A stretch of 64,000 nt of DNA from Actinomucor elegans (Eukaryota > Mucoromycota > Mucoromycetes > Mucorales > Mucoraceae). Shown piece after piece: positions 23,568 through 36,607 of this stretch (its first letter is position 1; every line of letters starts with the position of its first letter). The stretch spans positions 496,001-560,000 of the forward strand of contig JAMSLZ010000008.1 of the NCBI GenBank assembly GCA_026027325.1, read 5' to 3'. The notes under the pieces are model-generated. The model saw only the letters and a program-made list of their open reading frames with translations. It had not been told where the DNA came from and made no database searches. The position numbers and the translations under genes are program-made.

Positions 23568-24463
23568 ATAAATAAATAAAAAGGTATATATCACGTCAAT
23601 CTTACGATACAGTAGGGGATCATAAACAAACAGTGATTCTCTTTAGAAAAAAAAAAAAAAAAAAAAAAAAAAGTATTATCATGCTCTAGCCCGTTCTCAT
23701 GGCTACAGTATATGCACTTTCATGCGCTCTCATGCACTCGTTCACCTCTGTCACATTTTTCCAAAGCATCTTTATATAGTGTGTTGGCTCGTTCTTGCTC
23801 TGCTTGTATAGAAACAGATAATTTGATTGGCAGTTTAGAAAAATTTAACATGGAACATTAATTGACGCGAGTGATGTGCGATGTCTGATTTCGGTCCCAT
23901 GTCGCATCTGATGAACATTTCATGTCCAAAAAGAATAGATCCATTTTTGGAGTCTCTATTTAACTCGAGCTCAATACGTAAGCTATGCGTACTTGTCAAT
24001 TTTCAGCATATTGTATGTATTTTGTATCATCTCTCGCCATTGACCGATTACAGTCTGATTTCCACTTGGATTTCATATGCCATGTTTAGAATCAACTGGG
24101 GCTTGCACCCAAAAGAGCCACTATTGAATTAAAATATGCATTGAATAAGTTTACTATTATATGAGCAACAGACTCTGAATTACATACACGTTTCCTGTCC
24201 GCCAACAAGCCTTTTTGTTTATAGTGTAACGTTTTTCATTAGATGTTTGTAAATATAGAATATGCAAATAGTGCCCATTACATAGACATCACTTGGATGA
24301 TGGATCATAATGTGGCTTAAGCTCTATGTATAACGGGTTCTTTAATCTAGTAAAGTGCTGGAAAATGAATAGACTATATAATGTATTATGGTATTTTGGT
24401 TACTGTATGGGTGGATGATGTATGTTCAAATGTGTGTGCGAATTTGCTAGTCCCATTTTAATT
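23568..24463. other. Convergent gap with A28 run and a dispersed-repeat copy
   Basis: Between MOB2 and the MIT-domain gene. Holds an A28 tract at 23647-23674. The ORF at 23881-24132 overlaps a reverse-strand repeat copy and is not considered real. Confidence 0.5.
23875..23945 (-). repeat. Dispersed diverged repeat, reverse-strand copy
   Basis: On the minus strand it reads GTTCATCAGATGCGACATGG then GACCGAAATCAGACATC, matching the right half of the plus-strand copies (CAGATGCGACATT..GACGAGATTAG). Confidence 0.5.
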
Positions 24464-25359
24464 TTACCAAGGAGACCAGATCCAGGAAGATCGAGATTTT
24501 TGAGGTGAGGGCGGTGGCGGTAAACTGGTAGAATCCGAAGACATGGTTGGTAAACCATTTTGAAGCGCTTGGTCGCACCCGCTATGAATATTATCATTAG
24601 GTTTGTTCTCAATGGATTCAGATCGGTGATGATGGGTATGTCTGCTGGTACTATATACAGCTTGATCTCCTTTATAGCGTGGAGTCTCTTTGAATGCAAC
24701 GGCTGCCTTCAATCCAGCAGCCACCAGCATGTAAAGACCTTCTGATAAGAATTCATGCAAACGATAGCGTTCATCCACTTGTAAGCCAAGCTTTATACAT
24801 TGGATACCCAAGTCTTGCACTTTTTCATTAACGTGATACTGTGCATCCACCCATAGGCATAGCTGGATCAAGTAACCAAACAAAAAGGAAACTAAATCTA
24901 TTCTACCATGTTAGTTTCGTGAATTGGCATGTTTTTTTTTTCTTTTAAATATACCTGGAAGAGGAGATTGCTTGATGAGGATGGCGCAAGTCACTGTCAT
25001 ATCTATCATGTATTGACCTAGTTTCTTGAAACGCATGATTGGATCACCTGTTTCTTCAATATGCATAGTGATGATAGGCTGAGGTTGTTGTGTGTCTTCT
25101 AATTCGATGATAGATGCACTAGTGCTTGTGGATTGATATGCTTTACTGCTGATTGAACTGATGGTTGATGCGATGCGTGATAAGATAAACGAGTTGACAG
25201 CAGAGTTTTTGACTTTTTCGCCTTCCAATAACTGTTCTTGTTGAATCTTTTTCTGCGAGCTGGCAAGATTGAGAATGCCTACTCTTTCTTCCACGCTCTG
25301 AAGTTTTTCTCTGATGGCCATTTTTGTATTCATATCCGTTTTATCTATATTCTAGTTAA

Positions 25360-25405
<46 letters not shown>

Positions 25406-25884
25406 ATAAAATAAAATAAAAAAAACTTACTTGGTAAAGCCATAAGGATCTTATCTACACCAGTTAGATAGATGTCGAGTGCGACAGATTCATTGCCTTG
25501 TTCATACTCGTCAGCAGCAATCGAAACCAGCTTCATTCCTTGAGATATACTATGACGATCAATGTTGCTTGAAGTTTGTTTGCTACTAGTCCCTTTAAAC
25601 GTGCTTGTCACATCATCCTTGATCTTTTCAGCAAGAGCACTCATCTCTGAAGTCCAAGAAGTGCTTGGAGTAGGTGTAGGACTATGCATGGTATCATAGG
25701 GCGGTGGAGCTGGGATATGTTCAGCACTACAACTCATCTGTGGATGATAGTAATAACTTGAGCTACTGGCTAGTGTTGGAGTGGAAGCATGCATTGCTAA
25801 TCTAGATCCAAGGTGTTTAGCTTTGGACATGGATTCTATCTTATTGGCCGAGTTGTGTAAGATGGATGAAACAAAAGAAGACAT
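24464..25884 (-). CDS. MIT-domain protein
   Basis: Exons 25884-25431, 25344-24955 and 24897-24464 give 425 aa. A Ser/Pro-rich N terminus is followed by an MIT helical hairpin (residues about 110-180) that includes SIAADEYEQGNESVALDIYL then KILMALPNKTDMNTKMAIRE. MIT domains bind ESCRT-III tails and are found in VPS4, spastin and sorting factors. The rest is helical (ILNLASSQKKIQQEQ; FLFGYLIQLCLWVDAQYHV) with a His/Ser/Pro-rich C terminus ending SSWIWSPW. No AAA ATPase or kinase domain follows, so it is not VPS4 or RPS6KC1; a role in endosomal traffic is inference only. The first intron is remarkable for a T36 run at 25363-25398 directly after an A-rich stretch. Confidence 0.78.
25363..25398. 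repeat. T36 homopolymer inside an intron
   Basis: An uninterrupted run of 36 T on the plus strand, that is poly(A) in the transcript sense of the MIT-domain gene, within its first intron. Confidence 0.9.
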
Positions 25885-27738
25885 TTAAAGAAAGCAACAA
25901 TAATGTTTTTTTGGGGTCTATTTATTCTATATACAATCATTCACATGTGATTTACAATAGATAACGGATTCGGAGCCAATTCATTTGAGCCGAGATATTA
26001 TATTCCATAGAATATAAATATATATACTATATACAAGTTCGGGGAACTCCTTCCAAGTACAACCCCAACTACGAAAAAGTTAGGACCCTTATCCGAGAAC
26101 AAAATATCGACTGTTCTTTGATCTTGATGAGTGCACGGCCCTATAGTTCTCGGAATACACAAAGTCTATTGTATACATACAACCATCTTTTAAATACATA
26201 TCAATCATAATACCAGTCATTTTGAGCACGTTCTATCTAAATTAAGAAGAATAGTATCTTAATCATCACAAATGAGAGTTTTATAGGCGCAACCGTGTAA
26301 CGCCATATCCCAACAGCATATGAAAGCTTTGATTAGATCTGCATATATTTTGTGATAGGCAATAAGGTTGCAAGCGAGGCCCTTTTTTTGTTACTGCTAT
26401 TATTATTTTGTGGAAAGATGAGTGTTGGTCATTGTGCTTTTAGATCCATTGTTTCTATTTACATTGTATAGATTAAACAAGACAACCTGTCAAAATACTC
26501 TCGGAAAGGTCGGGTGTCAGTTGACTTTACAGTATCCCAAAAAAAAAAAAAAAAAAAAAAAAAAGGAGGCGAGGCTTAATGTTACTGTATGATAGGTTGT
26601 GTTCTCAAGCAAATGTCCTTATCAGTATAGATCAAAGGCATTCAACATCTAGTACAATCATTATTATACTGTTTAAACTGAAAGCCTTTTATGAAAATCA
26701 TACCCCATGCTGTTCCTCTCAAAATGAGTGGGGTTGCCAGTGTCAGCCTATATATCATAAATATATTCTGCAAATATCTGTTTAATTCAGATTTCAATAA
26801 TGGGCGTTCAATAAAAGTGATCTATTATTTTATTTTATTTTCAAGTCAGTTTGCTGAACCCATAGAACTCGGGATCGTCATTGTCAAGTAACTTTTGAAT
26901 AACAAACAATCACTGCGTTAAAAACTCAAGCGCTAAATATGCATCACTGTATTTCAGCTTGACAATAGCGACGGAAGTGGGATCAAAAAGAGCTGAGTAT
27001 TCGGTCTTTAATAGCAGCACAGGCAAACTTTTGGCATGTGAAAATGAGACAATTAGCTGTAACGGCTTTCATTACGGACAGTATATGGTAAGTTTAGCCG
27101 AGAGGGCTAGCTGGGTATAGAAGGAATGCAGACTGGGCCCCAAATCAACGCCAAAAGGCCTATGTTCTCGAGAATGAAAACCGAATCAAGCTCAATTACT
27201 AATGGATACTTGTTCTAAAAAATGCCATAGTTGCTTTGAAAATGATGTGTTTATTAAACGCATCATTTAATCGGGATCGGCTAAGAGATCTATTGACCAT
27301 TCGTTCCAATATATATTATAAGCAAGTGCCGATTCACCATGCATACCTAAAATGTCATGTCATCTACTCGCTATATTCTGGTCAAGTAATGACTGTAATA
27401 TATCTCATATTTTATTATGAACGCGGACTAGTTATCCAATGCAACGTTAAACTAGAACTAGTCGAGCACTGGAGAGACGTTAAATGTGACCAAAATTCAG
27501 AAAAATCCCAAAGGTTATTGATCTCAGATCCAAATTTTAACATCTTTTAATACACGATACATGAGTAGTCTGTTAATTATTCAAGTTGGCACACCAGCAA
27601 AACCGTTTATTATTCAAAGTAATAGTATGTACGCATTGTTTATAAAAAATCCTTTAAGAGTACTTTTTTTTTTGTTGTCCAGAGAAAGAAGGGAAGAAAT
27701 TAAATTACAAAGAGAGATATAGAATGATATCTATATGT
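25885..27738. other. 1.85-kb gene-free gap
   Basis: Lies upstream of the MIT gene and downstream of GCN1. Holds an A26 run at 26539-26564 and a 9-bp perfect inverted repeat (TCCGAGAAC at 26092-26100, GTTCTCGGA at 26146-26154) inside an unusually GC-richer patch, about 26035-26160. ORFs at 26579-26785 and 27236-27550 look like chance. Confidence 0.45.
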
Positions 27739-30700
27739 TTAGAGGGATTCGTTTTTGAGAATCTCAGCAACAGCTGGGTCGACACGAGGTTGCAATGTAC
27801 TAAGAATCTTCAATGCAGCGGCAGCACGCTCACGCACAACATCACTTGTAGAGTCAGTATAAGACTTGACAAAGGTACGTTGAAGTTGAGGCAAGAAGAG
27901 CTTGAGAAGCATTGGTACCTTATTCAACATCAAGCTAAACAACAACAAAAAAAAAAAGAATGTGAGTGGTTGCTTTTTTTTATATCACATGTAACTTACC
28001 TAAGAGTTTGTAAAATGGCAGCCTTGACTTCAGCAGGGTAACGATCACCCAAAATACGAATAAGAGGACCTGTAATTTGAGTGACAAATGGTTTGAGAGC
28101 AGCAACAGATGTGCGATCAATCAAATCTCCAACAGCAAGGGCAGATTGTTCACGAACATCTGTAGAACCATACATCAAACCTTGCAAGAAGATGGGCAAG
28201 ATACAACTGATACCCTTGGGTAAACAGAAACCGGGAATATCAACACCAGCAACGCCAATGGTATTCAAGGCACGACGAGTAGGAACAACCAATTCTTCGT
28301 ATTCTTCTTTGGGCAATGACTTGGTAACAGCTGTCAATGCGCTCCAAGCAGATTGAATGACTTGCTCAGAAGGATCATCAAGAAGTAACATCAACAAGTG
28401 GATCCAATCAGCAACATAGTAAGTAGCATCCAGTTCAGATTCATTAAAGAATTGAGCAGTGATATCACAAGCAATGGCACGTTTAGCAGGACTATCATCT
28501 CTAGCATATTCCATCAAAGTAACAGTAAGAGTATGCAAACCATCTTCATCATCGACAGATAACAAGAAGGCTTCAGTAGTAGCCTTAAGAGCTTCAATGG
28601 TCTCTTCATCTTCTTCGGTCATGAGTGATTCAACAAGAGCTTCAAGGATAGCAGTCAAACGCTTGTTGAGGGCAGGACCAGCAACCGTGACAAGAGAAGC
28701 AAGAGCGCGAGCATTGAAAGCACTGATGGGGACAGTAATAAGGGTAGGGATCAAAACAGGGAATACAACGTTAGAACGAACAGACATGATCTCTTTAAGC
28801 GCAGACAAAGCATAAGCAGATGATTCGTCAGAAGATTGAAGCTTGTTGAGCAAGGAAGGAAGGATTTCATCAATAGCTCTGGCACCAACGTTTTGGTGAA
28901 GAGTATCAAAGGCTAAGAAACATAAATAGGTGAATAAATAGATACTTGTATAACATATATATGAAATAAAATATACCTTGAGCAGCAGCTTCGCGTACTT
29001 CGTCAGAGGGATCACACAAGGCCTTTCTAACAACAGGTGTGATTTGATCAGCAAAGTCCATCACTTGAACCTTGCCAGCAGAAGTCATGATTTCACTGAA
29101 AGCGACAGTGACACCCAAACGGATATCATCATCAGAAGAAGACATACCATCCTCCAAGAGAGGAAGAATTTCAGGAAGAATACTTTCACCCAACTTTTGT
29201 ACAAGTTCGCTTAATGTACGACCAGAAACAGCGCGTTGTTCAAAGTTATCACTAGCCAATGTCTTGATAATCATAGACATCATGACAGTCAAGATATCCT
29301 TGAGAGTACGAGGAGTATTGGCAACAAGCACCTTCCAAACTTGAAGAGAAGCTTGTCTAACGACGCCAGAAGAATCTTGTCTAACAATATACAAGGCAGC
29401 CAAGATACGATCTCTTCTCTCCTTACCAAGAACTTCAATAAGTTGTTTCTTTTTGTTTTCAGAACCATAGTCTTCATGACCAGCATCAGCATCATCATCA
29501 CCAAGCTCTTCAACATTACCAAGAGCCATATCATTGTTCTTGTTAGTGATACCAGTGATACGGAAGAGCAATTCACCAACAAGTTGAACGGAACTTTGAC
29601 GAATACGCCATTTAGGATCAAAGAGACCCTTCTCCAATTCGGGCAAGAGCAAATCGACGGCCTTGATAGCATAATTATTAACAATCATACGACCAGCACG
29701 AAGAGATGCATCACGGACATATTCAGACTCATCAGCAAGACCCATAAGGATAGGGGGGATGATACGACCAAGGTAAGGTTGGAAGCGAGGACCAAAGGTG
29801 GCAGGTAAATAGATAAGAAGAGAAATGAAACCTTCACGGACATAAGAACGAGGTGAATCAGCATTAGAGATAATTTCAGGCAATAGGCCATCAAGACGTT
29901 CAAGGCCAAGACCAGCAAGGACTTCAGAAAGACCTTGAGCAGCACCTTGTCTATCAACTCCACCAGAGTCAGTCTTGAGCGTATCGAGCAAGTCAAGCAC
30001 AAGACCAGGGAAGTTCTCTTCGCCCAATTTCTCAACAAGAGCACCCAAAGCCTTAGCAGCAGTACCACGGGCAGCGGGAACAGGATCAACCAAGACCTCA
30101 TGGAGGCCAGGAAGGATGATGTTGAGATATGGAACAAGATCTTTTTGATCGGTCAAAGAGGCCATATTACCGACAATTTGAGCAGATTTGGTCTTGATCT
30201 CAGTAGCACGTTCGCGAAGACCACGTTCCAAGATTGGCATAACCAAAGCAAGAGAAGGAGGATCGATATAATGGACAAAGGATGTCTGCAAAAGAGCAGT
30301 GAGAGCAGGTGCAGTCTTATTGTTAGGATCAGAAAGAGCTTTCAATAAAACAGGGACCAGCTCTTGAATCTCGGGGTTACTAATAACTTCACCAAAGAGT
30401 TGAAGCGAACGATTGGCAGCAGCTTGGACCTGAGAGTGAGTATCAGCCAAGACTTCAGAGATACGAGGAATGATGTTAGGGAGAGAAACAGACAATTGCT
30501 TGGGAGCACAATAGGCCATGGAACCCAAAAGTTCAACAGAGGCTTTCTTGGTACGCCATTGACGTTCATCCAAACCTTCAAGGATAGAGGGCAAGATAAG
30601 CTTAACACAGTGACCACTGACTTTACTCATGATAACACGAGCAGCGTCAGATGAAGCTTCACGTACATCCATGTTGGCATCACTAGAACAAACAAGCAAG

Positions 30701-33700
30701 AGAGGGATGATTTGAATGATATAAGGTTCAAACAAACGACCAAGTGTAGCAGACAAAGTTTCAAAAGCAAAGAGAGCACCTTGTCTGTACTCATACATAC
30801 GCTTGTTATCAACAGCATCCTTCAGGCTGTTCATCACATTACATTCCTTCAAGGCAGTGATACCACGACCCTTTACTACACCAGCAAGACCGTAAGCAGC
30901 ACCACGACGTTCAGCATACTTTTCGCCCTTGAATAATTTGTTAAGAAGAGACTTGATAAGACGAGGCACTTCATCCTTGCACATCTTGATAAGAGGAGGG
31001 AGACAATCAGCGACAGCACTTTGTACAGTTTCAGAAGGAGTATCTAAAGTTTCAATCAACTTTTCAACAGCAGTGCTGACCTTTTCATCACCAGGAGACA
31101 AGTAACCAGCAGCACCACCATATAAAATGACTACTGCTTGACGGATATGATCTTGCACATCGCTGTTATCGGTCTTGGCGTTCAAGTAGGTCTCAAAGGT
31201 ATCCAAAAATTCTTCAGCATCCACCTTACCATAAGCATTGATAGCAGCCAGACCAGCTTCGAGCATGCGCTTGCGAACTTGCTCATTACGATCACCAAGA
31301 GCTTGGTCCTTAATCAAGAACCTGCAGAAACCAGATGCATTTTCAAGTTGCATGAAAGGAGACACAGCCTTCAGTGTAAGAGCAAGACCGACACGAGCTT
31401 CCCAAGGGTCAACACGATCAAGAGTTTCAGGAATGACCATACCGTATTCATCGTATTCAGGATCTAAAGGAGCAGCCAGCTTTTTATACATGGCATAGAT
31501 AGCTTGAAGAGTGTCATAGACAGATTCAGGGTATTCTTCAACAGCTTCAGCAAGTGCTTTACTGGCTGCTTGACGAACATAGTTGCTATCGGATACAATA
31601 TAGGTCAATAACTGATCTCTAAAGTCCTCATCTACGTCCATAGCATTGTCTTCCCATTGAGCCTTGGCCAATTCAGCATTGGATTCATTCTCATCGTGGC
31701 AAGCAACCCAAAGTTCAGGCGAGTAGTCAATATCAGTAAGATCCAAAAGTTCCAAAGCTTGAAGAGCGGCAGTACGAACAAGGACTTCAGAAGACAGTAA
31801 GCCTTGCAAAAGTGTGTTGATCTCTTCTGTAGATACAGAGTCAGCCATGGCTTCACATAAGGTAACGAGTGATGTCTTGGCAGCCTTGCTACAAGAAGGA
31901 TATTCCTTGATACTACGTAACAAGATAGAGATCATCTCTTGGCGAGGCATCATGAGAGAGTCACCTTGAATACAGTGGAAACTAATAATATCGATTGCCA
32001 TAACGATTTGTTCAAGAGCAGATTCATCATTCTTGTCACAATCGATAGCACCTTGCTCAATGACTTGATAAAGGACAGGGAATACAAAGCCAAAGGAAGC
32101 TGGAGGGAAAGGACGAGACTCGGTGATGAAACGCAAACGGAAAAGAATACGAGGAACAAGGTCACCAAGACGTTCATCCAACCAACGAGAAGGAATAGGA
32201 CGGATCTTGTTTGCACGTAATGTAGCTAAAGCAACAGCATCGCGAATAGGTTGGAGATCTTCTACGACACAGTCGCCTAATTGAAGATAGGTATCGACCA
32301 AAGCATCGCCTACCAAGAGACCAGCATTATGTTTAGCAGCATCAAGCAAGATACGGATGAGATCAACAAGGTATTCTTCAGTTGCTTCACAGTTTCCGCT
32401 AACAAGCGCACGTGTAATATCCAAACCAAGTGTTAATTTCTCAAAAGCAACTTGAACATCAGCACGGATCGCAGCTTCCTTCTTCAGTTGTGTATTTACA
32501 GCGAGCTGCTCTTCCTTGGTTAACTTTTGGACTAAACCCTTCTTCTTGGCAAGTTCAGCACGGAGCTCTTCTTCCCATTGTTCATCACTGTTACCCTTTC
32601 TATTACCGCGGCTTTCGTTCTTTTTATCCTTCTTGAGAACGTCGACGAATGGTACATCGGCAGAACACTTCCAAATATTACTTTCTAGTTCACCAATGCT
32701 CTTCATTAACTCGGCAGACAAGTTTTCGCTGGCCCATTCAATGAATTCGGGAATGGTATCGGGTGAGATGAAAACTAACGTAGAAATAGTAGAAAGAGCG
32801 GCGTTATAGAAAAGCTCAGACTACCGCAATGCAAATCAAGTTAGTTTAAAGGCTACGTGATTGGAAAGTCTAAGCTTACCTCTTGACGAGCCTGCAGTGT
32901 GTTTTTCAAGAGCTCTAAAATTTTGGAAACCTTCTCTCTAACCAGCTTGCCAGGGTCGACGTTGGCACGCTGAACCAAAGTAATCCAGTTATATTTATTG
33001 GTGGGAGAGGCAATGTATTGATGATGAGCCAAAATCATGATATCAATCAATTCAACGCCCTTGGTGGATTCAGGAAGATCCTTTGCATATGATGTCATAG
33101 CATTCAATACAGAGGCAAGACGAGTTGTAGCAACTTCCTTGTTATAATTATCAGCATTAGTAGATGCGACAGCAGTTGAATCCTTGACGTTGTTTTCAAT
33201 ATCCAAAAACCATTGTTTGATAGCTTGCTTCAAGAAATGGCTTAGTTTAATAGGTTCTGTAGCGGCAATAGCTGAAGTATCTTGATAAGCAGCTCTTCGG
33301 ACGTTGTGATCTGGGTGACTAGTGATAATCCAAACCAAAGCCTGAGCGGCCAAATGGCCAGCACCAGCCTTTTCAAGGGAATCTTGACTTTCGTTCATGA
33401 AAACGCTGGTAAGTGCTCTTACGAGCCAAAGACCTTCTTCAGGACTTAAAGCTTTTGTGTAGATACGATCCCATAACAAATAACTGGGCTTAGGGCTTGA
33501 AACCAACAATTGAGAAGGATACTTTTGAGTCTTCAATAGGTCCACAACAGGTTGAGGAATAGTAGGCCAGTGCTGAATACGGCCGGAGATCATAGCAATC
33601 ATAACATAAGCTTCAACAGGCCCATCCTTCCACATCAAAGGCTTGTCTATGATCTTGTTGAAGGTTTTGAATAAGGCCTGCAAGTATTTAACAATATTAG

Positions 33701-35378
33701 CGCTCAAAGTTACACTGGTGGTATCTTTATGGTCCCAAACAGTAGCGCCAACAGCATTAGCCCAACTCTTTCTGGCTAAAGGCTTGACAGCGTTCAAACC
33801 GTCAGTCGAGGTCTTGAAAACCTTTTCAACAAACTCCTTATTGGCTGCACAAAATTCGTCGTTATAGATCAATACAGTCAAATGTCTACCAATACCATCA
33901 ACGGCAGTAGCCATGGCTTGCTCGTGTGCTTCTTTAGCAGTCATGGCAAAGTAGCCTTCCAAGGCTTTTTGACTAACAATGGGTTCAGTAACTTGGGCAA
34001 GGGAGGATAAAGCGTTATACATGATAACACGATGCTCCCAAGAATTCACCTTTCCACTTGTCAATAGCTTAGAAACACCTTCAGCAACCTTAACTAATGA
34101 TTCAGTTTCATGGCATTTGAGTGATAAAGCTTCCCAGAATGCTTTGGCACCATTGACAGTTGTAGGTGAAGTTGAACGTAAATGATTGAGAAGAGGATCT
34201 AGCCACTTTGATGCAAAAATGGCAGATGGATCGAAAGACAATGCTGGTGTAATACGAGCCAAAGCTAATAGTTCCGCGTAAATAGTTAAATCGCTGCAAT
34301 CCCTCCATTTTCTAAAACACTTTACCTTGTAAAACAATCTCTGGAGATCTAAGCATCATTTTGTCGAGAACAGGTATGTACTCAGTTTCAAACTTTTCCT
34401 TTGTCACAATATGTGTAATAAAGTCATTGAATGAATCCAAAGCCGCTTTATGAACAGCAGATCGAGAAGATACAATATTCTTGAGATAATATTCTGTTAA
34501 GCGAGATTCAGCATCCTCAATCATGGCTTTTCCATCAGAACGAGTCTTTAAACGAAGACTCACGTCAATGACAGTGCCGATCAATACAGCGTTTTTGAAA
34601 GAAGGCGTGCAAGTTTGAGCGTTAGCGAGTGCAACATCAATAATAATTGGAATAGCATCTGCGTTGAGTCGAATCGTACGTCTAACGTCGGCAATTGCAC
34701 TCTTACTGATTGTCTTTTTACCATCGTCTACAAGTGAATCGATCAATACAGCTTGTGCGTTTAATATGGTTGAAAACATTGGGCTGGTCTTTGCTCCATC
34801 CAAAGTAACATGCTTTAACACGCAGCTAAATAACACATTAATCCAATTCAACAGAACAAAACGATCAGAGGCTGGAAAGACACATTCTCTATACAGTGAT
34901 ACAAAAAATAAGTATATATCAGAAACTGCGCCACTGTCAGGGCACTTTTTTTTTTCACCAGATATTTTACCCTGTAGGCTTGCGTTTGCCATATTTCTCG
35001 GCTTCTCGAGCAATAACAGGTACAAACACCTTTTGAAACACTTCAGCGTTCCAGTTGTTCAATTCTTTAATAACTTCAATAATTGCGACCCGAGAAGCAC
35101 GATCATTATAACGTGAAATGGTGAGAAAGATCAATTGTAACAAAGAAGGAAGGGCTTCAACAGGAAGATCTACATGAATGTGATGTTTAGTACTGAGAAA
35201 TCTCTTTAATTCTCGAAAATGTATATAGATTACCTTTTCTACGGAGACGAATCAATAGTGAGTGATTCAAAAAGTCTAATCTATCAGAAACACTAGAATG
35301 TGTGATAGATGTCACAACTCGTGTCTTTATGAACTCTGGCCAACCAAGTTCACCTGTATTCTCTTGAGGTTCTGCCAT
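27739..35378 (-). CDS. GCN1: GCN1, activator of the eIF2-alpha kinase GCN2
   Basis: A ribosome-bound HEAT-repeat giant that passes the uncharged-tRNA/stalling signal to GCN2. Seven exons: 35378-35234, 35169-34971, 34933-34326, 34264-32880, 32820-28977, 28912-28000 and 27934-27739. The phases close and give 2429 aa, somewhat shorter than the yeast protein (about 2670 aa). HEAT repeats run throughout. The central eEF3-like part is clear, with YAERRGAAYGLAGVVKGRGI, YEYRQGALFAFETLSATLGR, RTKKASVELLGSMAYCAP and DRQGAAQGLSEVLAGLGLER. The C-terminal HEAT part (LLPILEDG-type repeats, VRQASLQVWKVLV) should include the GCN2 RWD-binding region. There are many antisense ORFs over this gene; they are mirror artefacts of its codon use. 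The gene is head-to-head with COQ8. Confidence 0.96.
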
Positions 35379-36607
35379 AAAAATAACAAAATAACAAGAA
35401 GCTGTATTCTTTCAGCGAAAAAAAAAAAAAGAGAGAAAAAGAAAACTTTGCTTTTTAATTGTGAAACTGCACTTTAGGAAGCATTTTTTTTTTTTTCGGT
35501 TAGAGCATTACACTGGCGAATAGCGTGACTACGTCAGAAAGCCGTGGCTTCAAAAACTCTAAGCGCTGCGTGCCTAGAAATTAAACTCCCTATACCCTCG
35601 AACGCGTAAGCGGAGTTCCTGTATTTTAAAGAGCTGTGGTTGGCCTTTGGAAATAAAAATGTCCAAAATCAACATAACATTCGCTCATCAGATACAAAAT
35701 TGAATTTTTTTTTATTATATTAAAGGATATAGGTATCATATTGTGCTGACCGTTGAAATTTAAAGACTAATACTAAATACGAATGGGCTTTTTGATGCTT
35801 TGTTTTTCGTTAAAAAGTTGAGTTTTTAGCATAAACCAATTATAAAATACACTTTCAAATGGAAGAACACCCGCAGCATCCGCAGTATCCGCAGTAGGTC
35901 TACTATATTACCATATATAGGACTTTTAGAAGATCCATTAAAAGTAACTCGTCCTGCAGAATTGCTGCGGGTGCTCTTAGGAATTCATCTGGTTATAATT
36001 AAGCCGTATCAATTATTCAAGAAAAATTGGACTATGGGATACCATTGGACTGAAAAGTTGGAAATAAATTATTGGCTCTAAAATGCTCATTAATTGGTCG
36101 GTAAAGATTCATTAGTCCCGGTCTGTGGATCATGATTGGGCGTCGGATAATATGAAGATCAGGACTGACTCGACACAACAACGGTTTATGACATAGAAAT
36201 CGTTCACGTATTTTTGATATAATAGAACGTTTCAATAAAAGTAAAGCAATTAACAAAAGTTGTGAAGAGTTTGGCTGTGCATGAAATGGTGTTACAAGTA
36301 TGTACGGCTTCATACCAAAGGCACTGTTTGCTTATGGTCAGTTCTTTGCCTTTCAAGTCTAGTACCTAAAACTTGGATTCTTTATAAGAAAATATAAACG
36401 ACACATGTACATGCGACTTTGGACCCAACCCACATATTTATATTGAATATCATATCTTAAAAGTGTCGCCTATATCCTGATAAACATGGCCAATTTTTTT
36501 TTATCAATTGGAGCTAAAAGGGCTACCTCACGAATACCAAGTTTCGAAAGTGCGAAATTCTATCAAGGTTGTTTTCCTCCTGTCAAAAAGAACATTTTAT
36601 CTACTAA
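35379..36607. other. Divergent region between GCN1 and COQ8
   Basis: Carries both promoters. A small palindromic element (35862-35979) sits near its middle. The ORF at 36032-36313 (minus) has no recognisable domain. Confidence 0.5.
35862..35979. repeat. 118-bp element with 17-bp inverted terminal arms
   Basis: The left arm GAAGAACACCCGCAGCA (35862-35878) pairs with the right arm TGCTGCGGGTGCTCTTA (35963-35979), with about 14 of 17 positions complementary. Just inside the left arm is a triple CCGCAG repeat (CCGCAGCAT, CCGCAGTAT, CCGCAGTAGG). It is GC-rich against an AT-rich background. Could be a MITE-like insertion or a regulatory hairpin; no target duplication was confirmed. Confidence 0.55.

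Noticed and set aside
23881..24132. 83-aa ORF on the plus strand
   Set aside because: Overlaps a reverse-strand copy of the dispersed repeat, has no domain and no splice partner.
29236..29808. Long ORFs on the plus strand opposite GCN1 (also 28459-28815, 34664-35116 and others)
   Set aside because: They are antisense shadows of the GCN1 reading frame; the minus-strand protein is clearly conserved and the plus-strand products have no recognisable domain.
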